The notes: generated by a model not told the origin, from the letters alone. Positions 17,486-26,281 are shown, numbered from the stretch's first letter. The stretch is 64,000 nucleotides of DNA from AV69 sp963742315 (GCA_963742315.1 CAVULE010000007.1:186001-250000); one strand, 5' to 3'. A program made the numbers and translations.

Positions 17486-18415
17486 TTACGATGTGGGGGC
17501 GCGAACGAGCTTTTCACTCCGCGCAAGACCTAGCCCGGCTCCAAAGGCCGCGATGTTAAGAACGATCATGATGGACGCAAAAAGATACATGCCCATGGTT
17601 AAACCGATGGCGACATGCATCGCGCAGATGGCCGCTAACCAGATTCCTCGCGTCCTCCGATCCCAAATAAAAATGGGGTAACTGATTTCGAGGAGGCAAA
17701 TAACGATACCGCCGACGGGGAACAGATATTTGAATCGGATGAGTATCTCCGGTGCAATCAGGTTGAATGGCGGCTGGATGAGCGCGCGCCAAAGATTCGA
17801 ACCATCCCACCAACCGGTCCCCAGGCATTTTGCTAAACCGCCAAAAAAATAAATGAGACAGAGATGGACTTGTAAAACGCGTCGAAAGAAACCGATCAGC
17901 TGCGGATCTTTTGGTGACAATTTTCGCCACAACTGATCGAGCGAATACTGGTCGGGCAGCGGAGATAACATCAAATAAAAAAGTCCGATGGTCATGAAGT
18001 TGTCGACTCCATAGGAGATGAATCCTCCGCTCTCAGCTGCACAAAGATGAACGAACCAGGCCAAAATTGCCGATTCGCGGGAGAAAATTCCGATCACCAG
18101 CCAACCGCCCGCGAAAAGCATACCCCACCAGGCGATGGAGAGAACCGTCGATTCGGACAAACCCGTTCGTGTGGCCAGCATAATGAGCCAGCCAAGTCGC
18201 GGAACGAGCGGACTTTCCGTCGAGAGCAACGCTTCCGGCAAGGCGCGACCGATCAACCCTTCGCCAGGCCCGGCGAACAGATAATTCCAATCGGCTCTTA
18301 GCGAGAGCGTGTACAACAGAACCTGAAGCCCAAGACCAATTCTTAAGAGGCCAAGCCAGAGGTCAGCTTCAGGTGGGAATAGAAAAGCTCGCAGCCGCTC
18401 TCTCCATCGCGCCAT
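17486..18415 (-). CDS. HTTM-domain membrane protein
   Basis: 309 residues, about seven helices, with the HTTM/vitamin-K-carboxylase-like pattern: L-G-L-L-R-I-G-L-G near the start, a Y-L-M-L-S-P loop, L-C-L-I-Y-F-F-G-G-L-A-K and G-T-G-W-W-D-G (lumenal H/K-type region), and W-L-A-A-I-C-A-M-H-V-A-I-G-L-T-M-G. Bacterial HTTM proteins are mostly uncharacterised. It follows by 5 nt the 204-residue partner gene, so the two work together or share expression. Confidence 0.8.
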   Translation of the reverse strand: MARWRERLRAFLFPPEADLWLGLLRIGLGLQVLLYTLSLRADWNYLFAGPGEGLIGRALPEALLSTESPLVPRLGWLIMLATRTGLSESTVLSIAWWGMLFAGGWLVIGIFSRESAILAWFVHLCAAESGGFISYGVDNFMTIGLFYLMLSPLPDQYSLDQLWRKLSPKDPQLIGFFRRVLQVHLCLIYFFGGLAKCLGTGWWDGSNLWRALIQPPFNLIAPEILIRFKYLFPVGGIVICLLEISYPIFIWDRRTRGIWLAAICAMHVAIGLTMGMYLFASIMIVLNIAAFGAGLGLARSEKLVRAPTS

Positions 18416-18420
18416 TGGCG

Positions 18421-19035
18421 TCAGTGGTTTTCCGCCTTCGCCGGTTCTTCAGCGCGGCTGAAGTCGTAGGCATACAAGAAATCGTACGACTCTCGCTTGC
18501 CACGCTCGAACTCCGCGGGACTGGGCAAGTTCAAGGAACCGAACACAGCACGAACCGTTTTGACCCCGGGGTGCTCACGCCAAACGGAGGCCGTAAGCGT
18601 TTTAACCATATACTCCCGTAACGGATCGTAGCGGGTTCGCCCGATTTCGTCGAGCAAACTGGCGATCCGTAATCCAGCCGCCGCGCTGTTTACGCCCGGG
18701 AGCTCGTATTGCACTCGCCCATCAGGGTAGTGCAGCTCGAAGACTAGTTTATATCCGGCAGGAACGTTGGGCGCGAAGTAGCCATAACCCCTGTCGATTC
18801 CTGCAATGTGCAAATAGGTTAGAAGCGTGCGCCGAAACGGATTCGAGGCTGATAGCTTGTCGCCGAGCGCGCCGGCTGCGATTGGCTCTACTTTCTCAGC
18901 AGCGGCACTAAAGGGCGAAGGAAGTATCGTTAGTTTATGCGCGACCAGCCAGACTATGTCGCGACATGAAATTGTGATGATCAGCAGAAAATGCAGGACG
19001 AAGCACGCCAAATAGGCGCCCGTTCCACGTAGCAC
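18421..19035 (-). CDS. Membrane-anchored partner of the HTTM protein
   Basis: 204 residues. One N-terminal helix (about 7-30) is followed by a soluble part with no family I recognise (Y-G-Y-F-A-P-N-V-P-A-G-Y-K-L-V-F-E-L and a C-terminal Y-A-Y-D-F-S). The start is GTG with an ideal ribosome binding site (AAAGGAGGATGC then GTG). The stop is 5 nt before the HTTM gene. I recall such a pair (HTTM plus a protein of about 200 residues with one helix) in Verrucomicrobiota and Planctomycetota, so a complex is plausible, but this is inference. Confidence 0.75.
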   Translation of the reverse strand: MLRGTGAYLACFVLHFLLIITISCRDIVWLVAHKLTILPSPFSAAAEKVEPIAAGALGDKLSASNPFRRTLLTYLHIAGIDRGYGYFAPNVPAGYKLVFELHYPDGRVQYELPGVNSAAAGLRIASLLDEIGRTRYDPLREYMVKTLTASVWREHPGVKTVRAVFGSLNLPSPAEFERGKRESYDFLYAYDFSRAEEPAKAENH

Positions 19036-19072
19036 GCATCCTCCTTTACAGCAGCAGCAGTTAGCAACACGC

Positions 19073-19494
19073 TTATTTCAAGGCATCAAGAACGTCCTTT
19101 ATATCCGTTACTTTATTAGATTGAATTTTCTTCGTAACGTGCGGATCTCCAATCGGCTCGTTTTTCGCTAGCTCGGATGTTGTAACTTTATCGGTCTTAA
19201 GAGCGATCCTTGGGGGGTGATAATTTGGGTCAACCTCGGGCCTGAATCGTCTTTCTTATACCGGATGCTGTATTGTTCGCTGGGAAGCCTCCTTAATACC
19301 CTATCGAATTTTTCCTTCCCCCCGGGCTGAACGAACTCCACAAAGGTGTTCTCGTCTTTTCCGATTTTCACAAAGAACGTGTTGCCGCCCCCGGCTCCAT
19401 CGGAGCCTGTGGCACAGGCTTGGAAGATGACAACCGAAACAATGGCGATCAGCGCCAGTACAATAATTATGAATGTTCTAGATGGGGTTTTCAT
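19073..19494 (-). pseudogene. Small exported protein gene with a frameshift in a C tract
   Basis: The frame from ATG 19494 encodes a signal helix ending near F-Q-A-C and a soluble part reading V-R-P-like up to R-L-T-Q-I-I-T-P, then stops at 19168. The other frame continues sensibly past this point: A-L-K-T-D-K-V-T-T-S-E-L-A-K-N-E-P, then K-V-T-D-I-K-D-V-L-D-A-L-K and a stop at 19073-19075. The two join if the run of six C (near 19217, minus strand) had seven. So either a 1-nt loss broke it, or the tract varies, or it is a sequencing error. No family was recognised. Confidence 0.6.
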
Positions 19495-19630
19495 AAGTGC
19501 ATCCGGTTTGACTCAACGTCCACGCGCTTACAAGCACAAAATTAGATAAAGAAAGGTGAACCCAGACGCGATTCGTCCGTCGATTTCGCGCGAGACGCAG
19601 ATTCGGTCTCTCTTTTTAGGACGTGCGCTC

Positions 19631-19990
19631 TTATCCCAGGCGAAACCGAATATCGCGAATGGTTTTCCCGCCGAAGCGTCGCTTTAGTTTGCGCAAGATT
19701 TCCGTCTTCGCGATTCGCTCTAATTCGTAGTGCAACGATGGCTGGAGAACGCGGACGTAGAGAATACCATCACGCAAAGCAACGGGCGCGGAATGGGCGG
19801 CAATGAATTGTCCAACGATCGACGACCACGCGTCGATTACTTCACTTTCGTGCAATCGCTCTTTCAAGCCGAGCTTTTGCATCAATTTCGGTAGCAAAAC
19901 GTCGGGCGTTTCCCAATGATCGGATCGCGCTTTTTTCTCCGGCAAGCCGCGCCATTCCTGGATAACGGCGGCGCGAAGGGCGGATTTCAC
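19631..19990 (-). CDS. DciA-like (DUF721) protein
   Basis: 119 residues. The DUF721 block is present: V-I-D-A-W-S-S-I-V-G-Q-F-I-A-A-H-S-A-P-V, then L-R-D-G-I-L-Y-V-R-V-L-Q-P-S-L-H-Y-E-L and L-L-x-type K-L-K-R-R-F-G-G-K-T-I-R-D-I-R-F-R. In bacteria without DnaC or DnaI, DciA loads the replicative helicase DnaB. The N-terminus (W-R-G-L-P-E-K) matches other DUF721 proteins. It is on the same strand and downstream of rpoN, separated by an inverted repeat. Confidence 0.8.
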   Translation of the reverse strand: MKSALRAAVIQEWRGLPEKKARSDHWETPDVLLPKLMQKLGLKERLHESEVIDAWSSIVGQFIAAHSAPVALRDGILYVRVLQPSLHYELERIAKTEILRKLKRRFGGKTIRDIRFRLG

Positions 19991-19997
19991 GGAGATT

Positions 19998-20079
19998 GTT
20001 GAAGGGTTGAAGCGTTAAAGGGTTAAAGCGTCGGAAAAGAACAAAGTCCCGTCAACGCTTTATCGCTTAACCCTTCAAC
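19998..20079. terminator. Inverted repeat between rpoN and the DciA-like gene
   Basis: GTTGAAGGGTT (19998-20008) pairs with AACCCTTCAAC (20069-20079), and further internal pairing (AGCGTTAAAG with CGCTTTAT...GCTT) extends the stem. It lies just after the rpoN stop and could end that transcript. Confidence 0.55.
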
Positions 20080-20091
20080 GCGCGCCAGCGC

Positions 20092-21507
20092 TCAATACTT
20101 CCGCCGCATGTTGCTCGGCAGAATATTGAGCTCGGTGCGATATTTCGCCACCGTGCGGCGCGCGATGGGAATGCCGCGGTTGCTTAAAATTTCGACAATC
20201 TCCTTGTCGCTCAGCGGCGCGTTGCCCTCTTCATTTTTCACCAGTTCAAGAATGGCTTCTTTCACACTGGTATTGCTCATCGATTCGCCGGTGGCGGTCT
20301 GGTAACCGGGCGTGAAAAAGTATTTCATCTCGTAAACGCCCTGCGGTGTTGCCATGTACTTACCGCTGATGGCTCGGCTAACAGTGGTCTCATGGACCCC
20401 GACCGCGTCTGCGATTTGCACCATCGTCATCGGTTTCAATTGCGAGGAACCTTTGTCGAAAAACTCGCGCTGCCGGGAAACAATCTGATGCGCTATGTTG
20501 GAAATCGTTTGCTGGCGCTGGTGGATCGACTTGATCAGAAATTTTCCGCTCCGGATTTTATCGCGAATGTAATCCTTTACTTCGTTTCCATTCCCATCCT
20601 GGGCCATGATGTCCTTGTAAGTATTGCTGATGCGCAGATGTGGAATCTGGTCGCCGTTGAGAATGACCTGGTATTCGCCGTTCACTTTTTCCACGGTCAC
20701 ATCAGGTACGACATAGTTTTTCGGAGCCTCGGCAAAAATCGCGCCCGGCCGCGGCTCCAGTTGTGCAATGTTATTGGCGCATTTCTGTACCTGCTCCACG
20801 CTGATACCCATGCGGCGCGCGATTTCGGGGAAGCGCCGCTTGCCTAAATCCTGCATGTGCTCGGAGATGATTTTGTATTCCAAGCTGCTCCCTTTGCCGG
20901 CGCGTCTTAATTGAATGAGAAGGCATTCGCGCAAATCACGCGCACCCACCCCTGGTGGGTAAAAGCTCTGGATAAGCGTGAGCATGTGCTCGAAATCGTC
21001 CTGGGCAATTCCGGTGTTGAGCGCCATTTCTTCCGGCGTCGTCTGGAGAAAACCGTTATCATCGATGTTTCCGATAATGAGCTCGGCTGTTTTGCGATCA
21101 TTCGCATTCAGGACCTGTTGATTGAGTTGCGACATCAAGTGCTGTTGCAACGTTTCGGTGGTGGCAATGGAATCGAAAAAGAACTGGCGTTTCTCTTCGT
21201 CCTCGTGGGCACGGGCGCTATAGCTGCCCGATTGCGCCATGTAATCGCGCCATTCCTCATCGAGCTTGGCTAGTTTATCGAATTCTTCCTTGAACTCCTG
21301 ATCACTCGCCGCCGACTCGGTAGTAGAAGGGGAATCTGGATCGGTTGCGAGTTCTTCCAATACTGGATTGGTTTCCATTTCCTGCTGCACCAGGTTGCGC
21401 AGTTCGAGCAACGGTGCTTGGAGAATCAGCAGACTTTGCTGGAGTTGTGGCGCCAGAACCTGCTGCAGAGAAAGATTCTGCGATTGATGCATCCCCTGCG
21501 CGGCCAT
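20092..21507 (-). CDS. rpoN: RNA polymerase sigma-54 factor RpoN
   Basis: Region I is glutamine/leucine-rich (Q-N-L-S-L-Q-Q-V-L-A-P-Q-L-Q-Q-S-L-L-I-L), region II is acidic, and the core-binding and DNA-binding regions follow. The RpoN box reads A-R-R-T-V-A-K-Y-R near the C-terminus. Sigma-54 opens promoters only with an AAA+ activator, and one (NtrC-type) is encoded about 0.7 kb away on the same strand. The open frame extends to 21555; I use ATG 21507, with ATG 21492 as alternative. Confidence 0.96.
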   Translation of the reverse strand: MAAQGMHQSQNLSLQQVLAPQLQQSLLILQAPLLELRNLVQQEMETNPVLEELATDPDSPSTTESAASDQEFKEEFDKLAKLDEEWRDYMAQSGSYSARAHEDEEKRQFFFDSIATTETLQQHLMSQLNQQVLNANDRKTAELIIGNIDDNGFLQTTPEEMALNTGIAQDDFEHMLTLIQSFYPPGVGARDLRECLLIQLRRAGKGSSLEYKIISEHMQDLGKRRFPEIARRMGISVEQVQKCANNIAQLEPRPGAIFAEAPKNYVVPDVTVEKVNGEYQVILNGDQIPHLRISNTYKDIMAQDGNGNEVKDYIRDKIRSGKFLIKSIHQRQQTISNIAHQIVSRQREFFDKGSSQLKPMTMVQIADAVGVHETTVSRAISGKYMATPQGVYEMKYFFTPGYQTATGESMSNTSVKEAILELVKNEEGNAPLSDKEIVEILSNRGIPIARRTVAKYRTELNILPSNMRRKY

Positions 21508-21635
21508 TGTGAAAAAGAATATGGGTCTTGTAGCGCACTCGCAAGCAATTTCCACGCCGCAGATTCAGGAGAAGCGCCGGCTGAACTACTTACGAATTAC
21601 GGGAACGCGAATTGCTCTTGAGCATCGCACTGTTT

Positions 21636-21869
21636 ATGAAACCGACGCTCCTGTTCGCGTTTTGCGCGCTTATTATGCTCGTCACTGCCGCGCCGGCGCA
21701 GTCTCCACAGCATGATTCCGCGCACGAGGAACTGACTGCCCTGATAAAGGAAGTTCGTGCGCAACAAGCCGCTGTTGCGGCCAATCAGGCCAAGATCAAC
21801 GAAAAACTCGCCACCCTGACCGAAACTATTCGGGTCGCGCGAATTTATTCCAGTCGCGGAGGCCGATGA
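21636..21869 (+). CDS. Small exported coiled-coil protein ending RIYSSRGGR
   Basis: 77 residues: signal peptide (MKPTLLFAFCALIMLVTAAPAQ), then a helix rich in Ala/Glu/Gln that is likely a coiled coil (E-L-T-A-L-I-K-E-V-R-A-Q-Q-A-A-V-A-A-N-Q), ending A-R-I-Y-S-S-R-G-G-R. The next gene overlaps its stop as ATGA and encodes a similar protein ending R-I-Y-S-K-R-G. No family was recognised. The start is ATG 21636 rather than TTG 21612 because of the clean signal peptide. Confidence 0.75.
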   Translation: MKPTLLFAFCALIMLVTAAPAQSPQHDSAHEELTALIKEVRAQQAAVAANQAKINEKLATLTETIRVARIYSSRGGR

Positions 21870-22153
21870 TGCAAAAAGTGCGAATATTCATAATCACCGC
21901 GGCAATACTTATCGGTGCTGTCATTGGTGTTGCCCAAACTCTCGAACCGGCACCGGCCCCGATGCAGGCAGCAACGCCCGCTCTCGTGCCAGACGCGAAA
22001 CAGCAGGCGGAGATGGCGGAGAACATCAAGGAGCTCCAGGAACTGAAAGTGCAGAATGATGAGATTTTAAAACAGCAGCAAGCCGCGCTCGATGCTCTTG
22101 ATGACTTGCAGAAAGAGGCCGACCAAATGCGCATTTACAGCAAACGCGGCTAG
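21866..22153 (+). CDS. Small exported coiled-coil protein ending RIYSKRG
   Basis: 95 residues: signal or anchor helix (I-F-I-I-T-A-A-I-L-I-G-A-V-I-G-V-A), a Pro/Ala linker, then a coiled coil of about 50 residues (E-N-I-K-E-L-Q-E-L-K-V-Q-N-D-E-I-L-K-Q-Q-Q) ending Q-M-R-I-Y-S-K-R-G. It is translationally coupled to the previous gene. Both share the C-terminal R-I-Y-S-x-R-G, so they are probably diverged copies acting in the periplasm, perhaps as a hetero-coiled-coil. It converges on the ntrC-type gene. Confidence 0.75.
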   Translation: MMQKVRIFIITAAILIGAVIGVAQTLEPAPAPMQAATPALVPDAKQQAEMAENIKELQELKVQNDEILKQQQAALDALDDLQKEADQMRIYSKRG

Positions 22154-22170
22154 CCTGTCGAAAAAGGCAG

Positions 22171-23538
22171 CTACTTTTTCTTGGACTCAACCTTGCGGTA
22201 AAGCGTCGCCATGCTGATTCCGAGCATGGTTGCGGCCTTTTCGCGCGAGCCGCCACAATGCGCCAGGGTGGCTTCGATATAGCCGCGCTCTTGTTGCTGA
22301 ATGAAATCGTCCAGTGGTTGGCCCACCGGCATCGAGGCCCGTACTTGCTCGGCTTTTTCACCCAGCGCGGTGGCGACGATGGTCGGCGGCAAATCCGACG
22401 GCAGGACCATGTCGTTCTCGCACAAAGCGCAGGCGCGCTCGATCGCGTTCTCCAGCTCACGCACGTTGCCTGGATAATCGTAGTGGCAAAGGATATCGAC
22501 CGCTTTAGGATCGATCTTCTTTGTCTCACCGGTGGCGGTGGAGGCTTGCTTCTGCAAAAAATGGTGTACTAACAGAGGCACATCTTCCAGACGTTCACGC
22601 AGGGGTGGAATCTCGATCGGAATAACCGCCAAACGATAGTAAAGATCTTCGCGAAAGGTCCCGTCTTTCAGCTTCGGCAAAAGGGCCTCGTTCGTCGCGC
22701 CCACCACGCGGACGTTTACAGGAGAGCTCTTATTGTCGCCGACGCGACGGACTTCTCGCTCCTGCAAAACGCGCAGCAGTTTTGTCTGCAATTGCGGCGC
22801 CATGGAATTGACTTCATCGAGAAAAATCGTGCCCAGATTCGCCTCTTCAAATAATCCACGCTTGTCCGCGACTGCGCCGGTGAACGCGCCCTTTTTATGA
22901 CCGAACAATTCCGACTCGAGCAAGTTCTCCGGTAAGGCGCTGCAATTGATCGCTACAAAAGGATGATGCTGGCGGTTGCTGTTAAAATGCAAGCCGCGCG
23001 CGACCAATTCCTTGCCGGTCCCGCTTTCGCCTTGAATCAAAACCGTGCTGTCGGTGTCGGCAACCTTGTTAATCAGGCTATAAACGAGCTGCATTTTTTG
23101 GCTCGTTCCAATGATGTTCTCAAATTTATATTTATTCTTGAGCTCCTTGCGGAGGTAGACGTTCTCCCGCAGGGCCGCCTGATAATCCAGAGCGCGCTGC
23201 ACCGTCATTTGCAGCTCGTCGATCTTAAATGGCTTGGTCACGTAATCGTAAGCGCCCATCTTCATCGCTTCGACCGCGGTTTCCACCGAGGCATAAGCGG
23301 TGATCAAAATCACCGCGGTTTGGCGGAGATGCTCGCGGACGTGGCGGAGGACGTCGAATCCCGTCATCGTTTCCATCCGGATATCGGCAATGACGACGTG
23401 CGGCTGAATCGAGTCCATCTGTTCGACCGCTTTTGGCGCGGCATTGAAAGGGAAAACCTGGTGACCCTTTTCCCGGCAAAGTGTCACGATGACTTCGACC
23501 ATTGCCGGCTCGTCATCGATGATTACGATCTTAGCCAT
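22171..23538 (-). CDS. NtrC-family sigma-54-dependent response regulator
   Basis: Receiver domain (residues 1-120) with the acidic pair I-I-D-D-E, phospho-acceptor Asp in V-V-I-A-D-I-R-M and Lys in T-K-P-F. The AAA+ domain (about 140-370) has Walker A G-E-S-G-T-G-K-E, the sigma-54-contact G-A-F-T-G-A, and Walker B I-F-L-D-E-V. A C-terminal Fis-type helix-turn-helix (R-E-K-A-A-T-M-L-G-I-S-M-A-T-L-Y-R-K-V) completes it. It activates rpoN-dependent promoters when phosphorylated. The cognate kinase is not adjacent. Target genes are not visible. Confidence 0.95.
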   Translation of the reverse strand: MAKIVIIDDEPAMVEVIVTLCREKGHQVFPFNAAPKAVEQMDSIQPHVVIADIRMETMTGFDVLRHVREHLRQTAVILITAYASVETAVEAMKMGAYDYVTKPFKIDELQMTVQRALDYQAALRENVYLRKELKNKYKFENIIGTSQKMQLVYSLINKVADTDSTVLIQGESGTGKELVARGLHFNSNRQHHPFVAINCSALPENLLESELFGHKKGAFTGAVADKRGLFEEANLGTIFLDEVNSMAPQLQTKLLRVLQEREVRRVGDNKSSPVNVRVVGATNEALLPKLKDGTFREDLYYRLAVIPIEIPPLRERLEDVPLLVHHFLQKQASTATGETKKIDPKAVDILCHYDYPGNVRELENAIERACALCENDMVLPSDLPPTIVATALGEKAEQVRASMPVGQPLDDFIQQQERGYIEATLAHCGGSREKAATMLGISMATLYRKVESKKK

Positions 23539-23594
23539 TCGCAGCGCGGAGAATATTTCAGTTTTGAGAAAAAGAAAGAGGAAAGACGGGAAAA

Positions 23595-24848
23595 CTAAAG
23601 AGTGTCGGTAATTTTACCATGGAGCATGATCCATGGAACTTGGCCGACAAAATTGAGAATTGTTTGGTAAACGGAGGCCGCGTCTCTAAAAGGTATAGCG
23701 ATCATATCTGCCAGAAAATTTTGGCTTATTTTTCCGAGCTCATGTTCTCGCCGCAACGCCCGCGCAGAATTGATCGTCACCATCTCCAAGGTTTTCTCCG
23801 GCTTAAGAGCAGGAAACTTTTTATGAAAGGCTCTCATTTCCGCGAACAAGCTCAGGTCATCGTTGCTCGCGAGACTGTCTGTGCCCAGACAAATGTTGAA
23901 TCCGAGTCGCTGCAACCTTGGGAATAGGAAATCGCTGTGCCCAAAATAGGCGTGGCTGCGAGGACAATGCGCGATTGAAAATTTCTGTCGAATTTCCGAC
24001 AGCAAATCGAAATCGCTTTCCGTCAGTTCATTCAAGTGTGCAATGATCCACGGCGCCGTCTTCTGGAGTGATACTGCCGATCCGGCTTGGATTGAGGGAT
24101 CCCCTCGCGAAGGTTGAAGGCCACGCAGAAACGTTTCCAGCGGTGTTGTCCCCCCGCAATCGTCCATCGACCGCCCCAAACTTTGCAGAAATTCAAACAA
24201 TGGGCCGGAACGGTCGCGAAACATTTCCATCTCTTCACGGGATTCCGCCAAATGCGTTGTCAGCAGAATATTTTCCCGCAGGGCAATTTCGTGGCAACGA
24301 CGGAACACATTCGTGGACGCGGTAAATGGCGCGTGTGGCGCCAAGCCCCAATTGTTGGCGCGTTTCAGCGACTCAACCGCGGTATCAACGATCCCATTTG
24401 CGCGTTTCGGTTCGCGCACGTCGATTAACTCAGCAAACCACCAGGTTTGAACTGCCTCATCTATACTCGCAATCAGCTCAGGAAAAGCGGTTAAATTCGC
24501 GATCGTTGTCGTTCCAAATCGATGCGCTTCCGCTAATCCGGCGTTGATGGAGGCGACATAATCTTGGGCTGTCAGTCCTGCCTTCTCTGCGTTGATCGCA
24601 CGAATCCAATTGGTGAATGATTTCTGTCGTGGAATTTTGCCGCGCAAACAGGTGTAATCGAGATGACAATGGGCGTTGATCAAACCCGGCAGGAGAATGC
24701 ACTCGCCGAGATCTAGGATTTCATCGTTGTCAGAGCCAAACTTCGGAAATTCCCCTACCTCACTGATGCGATTGCCAGTGACCCGCACCGCGCCGTCTTC
24801 AATCGGCGCGCCGTCCATTGTGACGACACTGCGCGCGCGAATGATCAT
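23595..24848 (-). CDS. Amidohydrolase of the ATZ/TRZ (aminohydrolase) family
   Basis: 417 residues from ATG 24848 (site CAGGAAA). Metal and catalytic residues: H-x-H in L-I-N-A-H-C-H-L-D, His in L-A-P-H-A-P-F, His in L-L-T-T-H-L-A-E-S, and Asp in C-L-G-T-D-S-L-A-S-N. This is the cytosine/guanine/S-adenosylhomocysteine/aminodeoxyfutalosine deaminase group of amidohydrolases, which deaminate ring amines. No menaquinone or purine genes are next to it, so the substrate is open. The frame continues to 24929, but the added residues read through the palindromic repeats. Confidence 0.87.
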   Translation of the reverse strand: MIIRARSVVTMDGAPIEDGAVRVTGNRISEVGEFPKFGSDNDEILDLGECILLPGLINAHCHLDYTCLRGKIPRQKSFTNWIRAINAEKAGLTAQDYVASINAGLAEAHRFGTTTIANLTAFPELIASIDEAVQTWWFAELIDVREPKRANGIVDTAVESLKRANNWGLAPHAPFTASTNVFRRCHEIALRENILLTTHLAESREEMEMFRDRSGPLFEFLQSLGRSMDDCGGTTPLETFLRGLQPSRGDPSIQAGSAVSLQKTAPWIIAHLNELTESDFDLLSEIRQKFSIAHCPRSHAYFGHSDFLFPRLQRLGFNICLGTDSLASNDDLSLFAEMRAFHKKFPALKPEKTLEMVTINSARALRREHELGKISQNFLADMIAIPFRDAASVYQTILNFVGQVPWIMLHGKITDTL

Positions 24849-24860
24849 TTTCCTGCTGTA

Positions 24861-25032
24861 GCGGCGGTCTATGACCGCCGCAAACATCGCGGGAGCGCGA
24901 GGAACACAGGCCTGTCGCCTGTGCGGCAAGCGGGCATGTTGCCCGCTTTTAGTTGTCGTCTTGCCCTTCGCACTGAGTCGCAGCGGAGTGCAACTCCGCT
25001 GGGCGCACAGGCTGCAAGCCTGTGTTCCTCGC
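24861..25032. repeat. Nested palindromic repeat cluster
   Basis: Five palindromes lie in line: GCGGCGGTC-TAT-GACCGCCGC (24861-24881), CACAGGC-CTGTC-GCCTGTG (24905-24923), AAGCGGGC-ATGTT-GCCCGCTT (24928-24948), CAGCGGAGT-GCA-ACTCCGCTG (24981-25001) and CACAGGCT-GCA-AGCCTGTG (25006-25024). The outer pair GCGAGGAACACAGGC (24897-24911) and GCCTGTGTTCCTCGC (25018-25032) are exact inverted repeats enclosing the central three. A further GGCGAGACTCTGTCGAGCC-type piece follows near 25047. It has the look of composite REP or MITE-like DNA. Confidence 0.7.
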
Positions 25033-25087
25033 TTGGTAGGGCGAGACTCTGTCGAGCCAGTGTCGCAGTCTTCTTATGTCCCGAAGG

Positions 25088-25772
25088 TTAGGACGCCGAC
25101 GGCACCGCGCCTTCCAACTTCACAGTGTCGCGGCAGGCAGCCACCAAAAGGTTACACGCTTCCTGGCACAGCAACGGAATCGATTCTGTAGCCGCGATCG
25201 CTAACCGCGGCCTTTTCGCACTCAGGTACTGATCCACCGCCGGGTCGAATTTCTCAGGCGGTAGTTTTAACGATGGATCTTTGTTGCAGGTATCCCGTTT
25301 CCACAAAATTGTGCGCAAACATCCTCCGTCGGATCGGCAAAAATTTCCGACCAGGCTCATCGATCTGTTCGTCGGAAATTTTTGCGGCGACGCGATACAT
25401 TCCACTCTGGCGGTTCAAAGTCTCGCGCAATGAAGTCGTGGTGAGCTCGCCGGATTTGAACGCGCGCAAGATTGCCAGCCGGCCCGGATAAATCGTATCG
25501 ATCACCTGTTCCAGTTGCAAAAGATCGCGCGCGAAAATTTTCCAGCCATGCCGCAAGGTCGGCGCCGTTTTCAGCGGCCGATAATTTCCGGCATCGTCGA
25601 ACCTCGCAATGTCGAATGCATCGTCGATCTCGTGCTCTCTGAGATCGCTCCGCCCAGCGTCGTCACGATGAGAGAGGACAAAGCCTCCCTCAAGCCGCAC
25701 GATTTCCAGTTGTCCGATCCGCGAAACTTTCTCCGCCACCAGCGCTTGGAGCAGCTGCTGGGATTCCTTCAC
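25088..25772 (-). pseudogene. Frameshifted DR2241-like 4Fe-4S protein of the CbiX operon
   Basis: The N-terminal frame (25254-25772, GTG start overlapping the GAF stop as GTGA) encodes a domain ending G-M-Y-R-V-A-A-K-I-S-D-E-Q-I-D. The C-terminal frame resumes S-L-V-G-N-F-C-R-S-D-G-G-C-L-R-T-I-L-W-K-R-D, then L-P-P-E-K-F-D-P and P-L-L-C-Q-E-A-C-N-L-L-V-A-A-C-R. Cysteines in F-C-x4-G-C and L-C-x2-A-C form the 4Fe-4S site of the DR2241 family, proteins joined to CbiX domains in several phyla. A 1-nt change near 25356-25360 separates the frames. Unbroken length would be about 225 residues. Confidence 0.75.
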
Positions 25773-26281
25773 CGAAGGGCGCGCCAGATGATCCGGGCGA
25801 CCCCTTCGAGAAAATCGCGATCCGATTTGCCGAAGGCGTTGACCTTCGCGCTTTCCACGTTAATCACGCCCAGAACGCGATCGTGTTCGTCATCGATAAT
25901 GGGCACGATCACCTCTGATTTTGTGGACCAGAAATTCGGCAGGAAACACGGTTCCTTGCTCACGTCAGGGACCATCACGGTGCGGCGCTCTTCCAGCGCC
26001 TTGGCGCTCAATCCTTGCTTGATCGGGAATCGCGGGCACGCCGGTTTCATTTTGTTGGTCGCCGCTTCGATGACAAAATCGTTTCGTTTGATTTTGTAAA
26101 CGCCGACCCAGCGGTATTTGCAGGTGCGTTGCACCAACTGGGCGATCTCTTCCACCACGTCGTGGCCTTTGCCGCCGGCGACAATGGTCGCGCCAATTTC
26201 CTGAAGAGCCCGGCCTTTGCGATCGCTGCGGAACGGCTTCTCCGGCGTCCGACGCGACTTCGCTTTTTTCCTAGCCGGCAT
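25769..26281 (-). CDS. GAF-domain protein
   Basis: 170 residues with a basic N-terminus (ARKKAKSRRTPEKPF) and a GAF domain: Y-R-W-V-G-V-Y-K-I, G-L-S-A-K-A-L-E-E-R-R-T-V-M-V-P-D-V-S, S-E-V-I-V-P-I-I-D-D-E, V-L-G-V-I-N-V-E-S. The layout is close to GAF sensors and to free-methionine-sulfoxide-reductase-like proteins, but the reductase cysteines cannot be assigned safely. It lies between cbiX and the 4Fe-4S gene with overlaps on both sides (4 nt downstream, about 11 nt upstream), so all three are co-translated. ATG 26299 is a possible earlier start. Confidence 0.78.
   Translation of the reverse strand: MPARKKAKSRRTPEKPFRSDRKGRALQEIGATIVAGGKGHDVVEEIAQLVQRTCKYRWVGVYKIKRNDFVIEAATNKMKPACPRFPIKQGLSAKALEERRTVMVPDVSKEPCFLPNFWSTKSEVIVPIIDDEHDRVLGVINVESAKVNAFGKSDRDFLEGVARIIWRALR

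Noticed and set aside
21540..21635. Possible -24/-12 (sigma-54) promoter before the small coiled-coil genes
   Set aside because: No GG-N10-GC pair with acceptable spacing was found.
24861..25032. CRISPR-like array
   Set aside because: The palindromes differ from each other and have no regular spacers.
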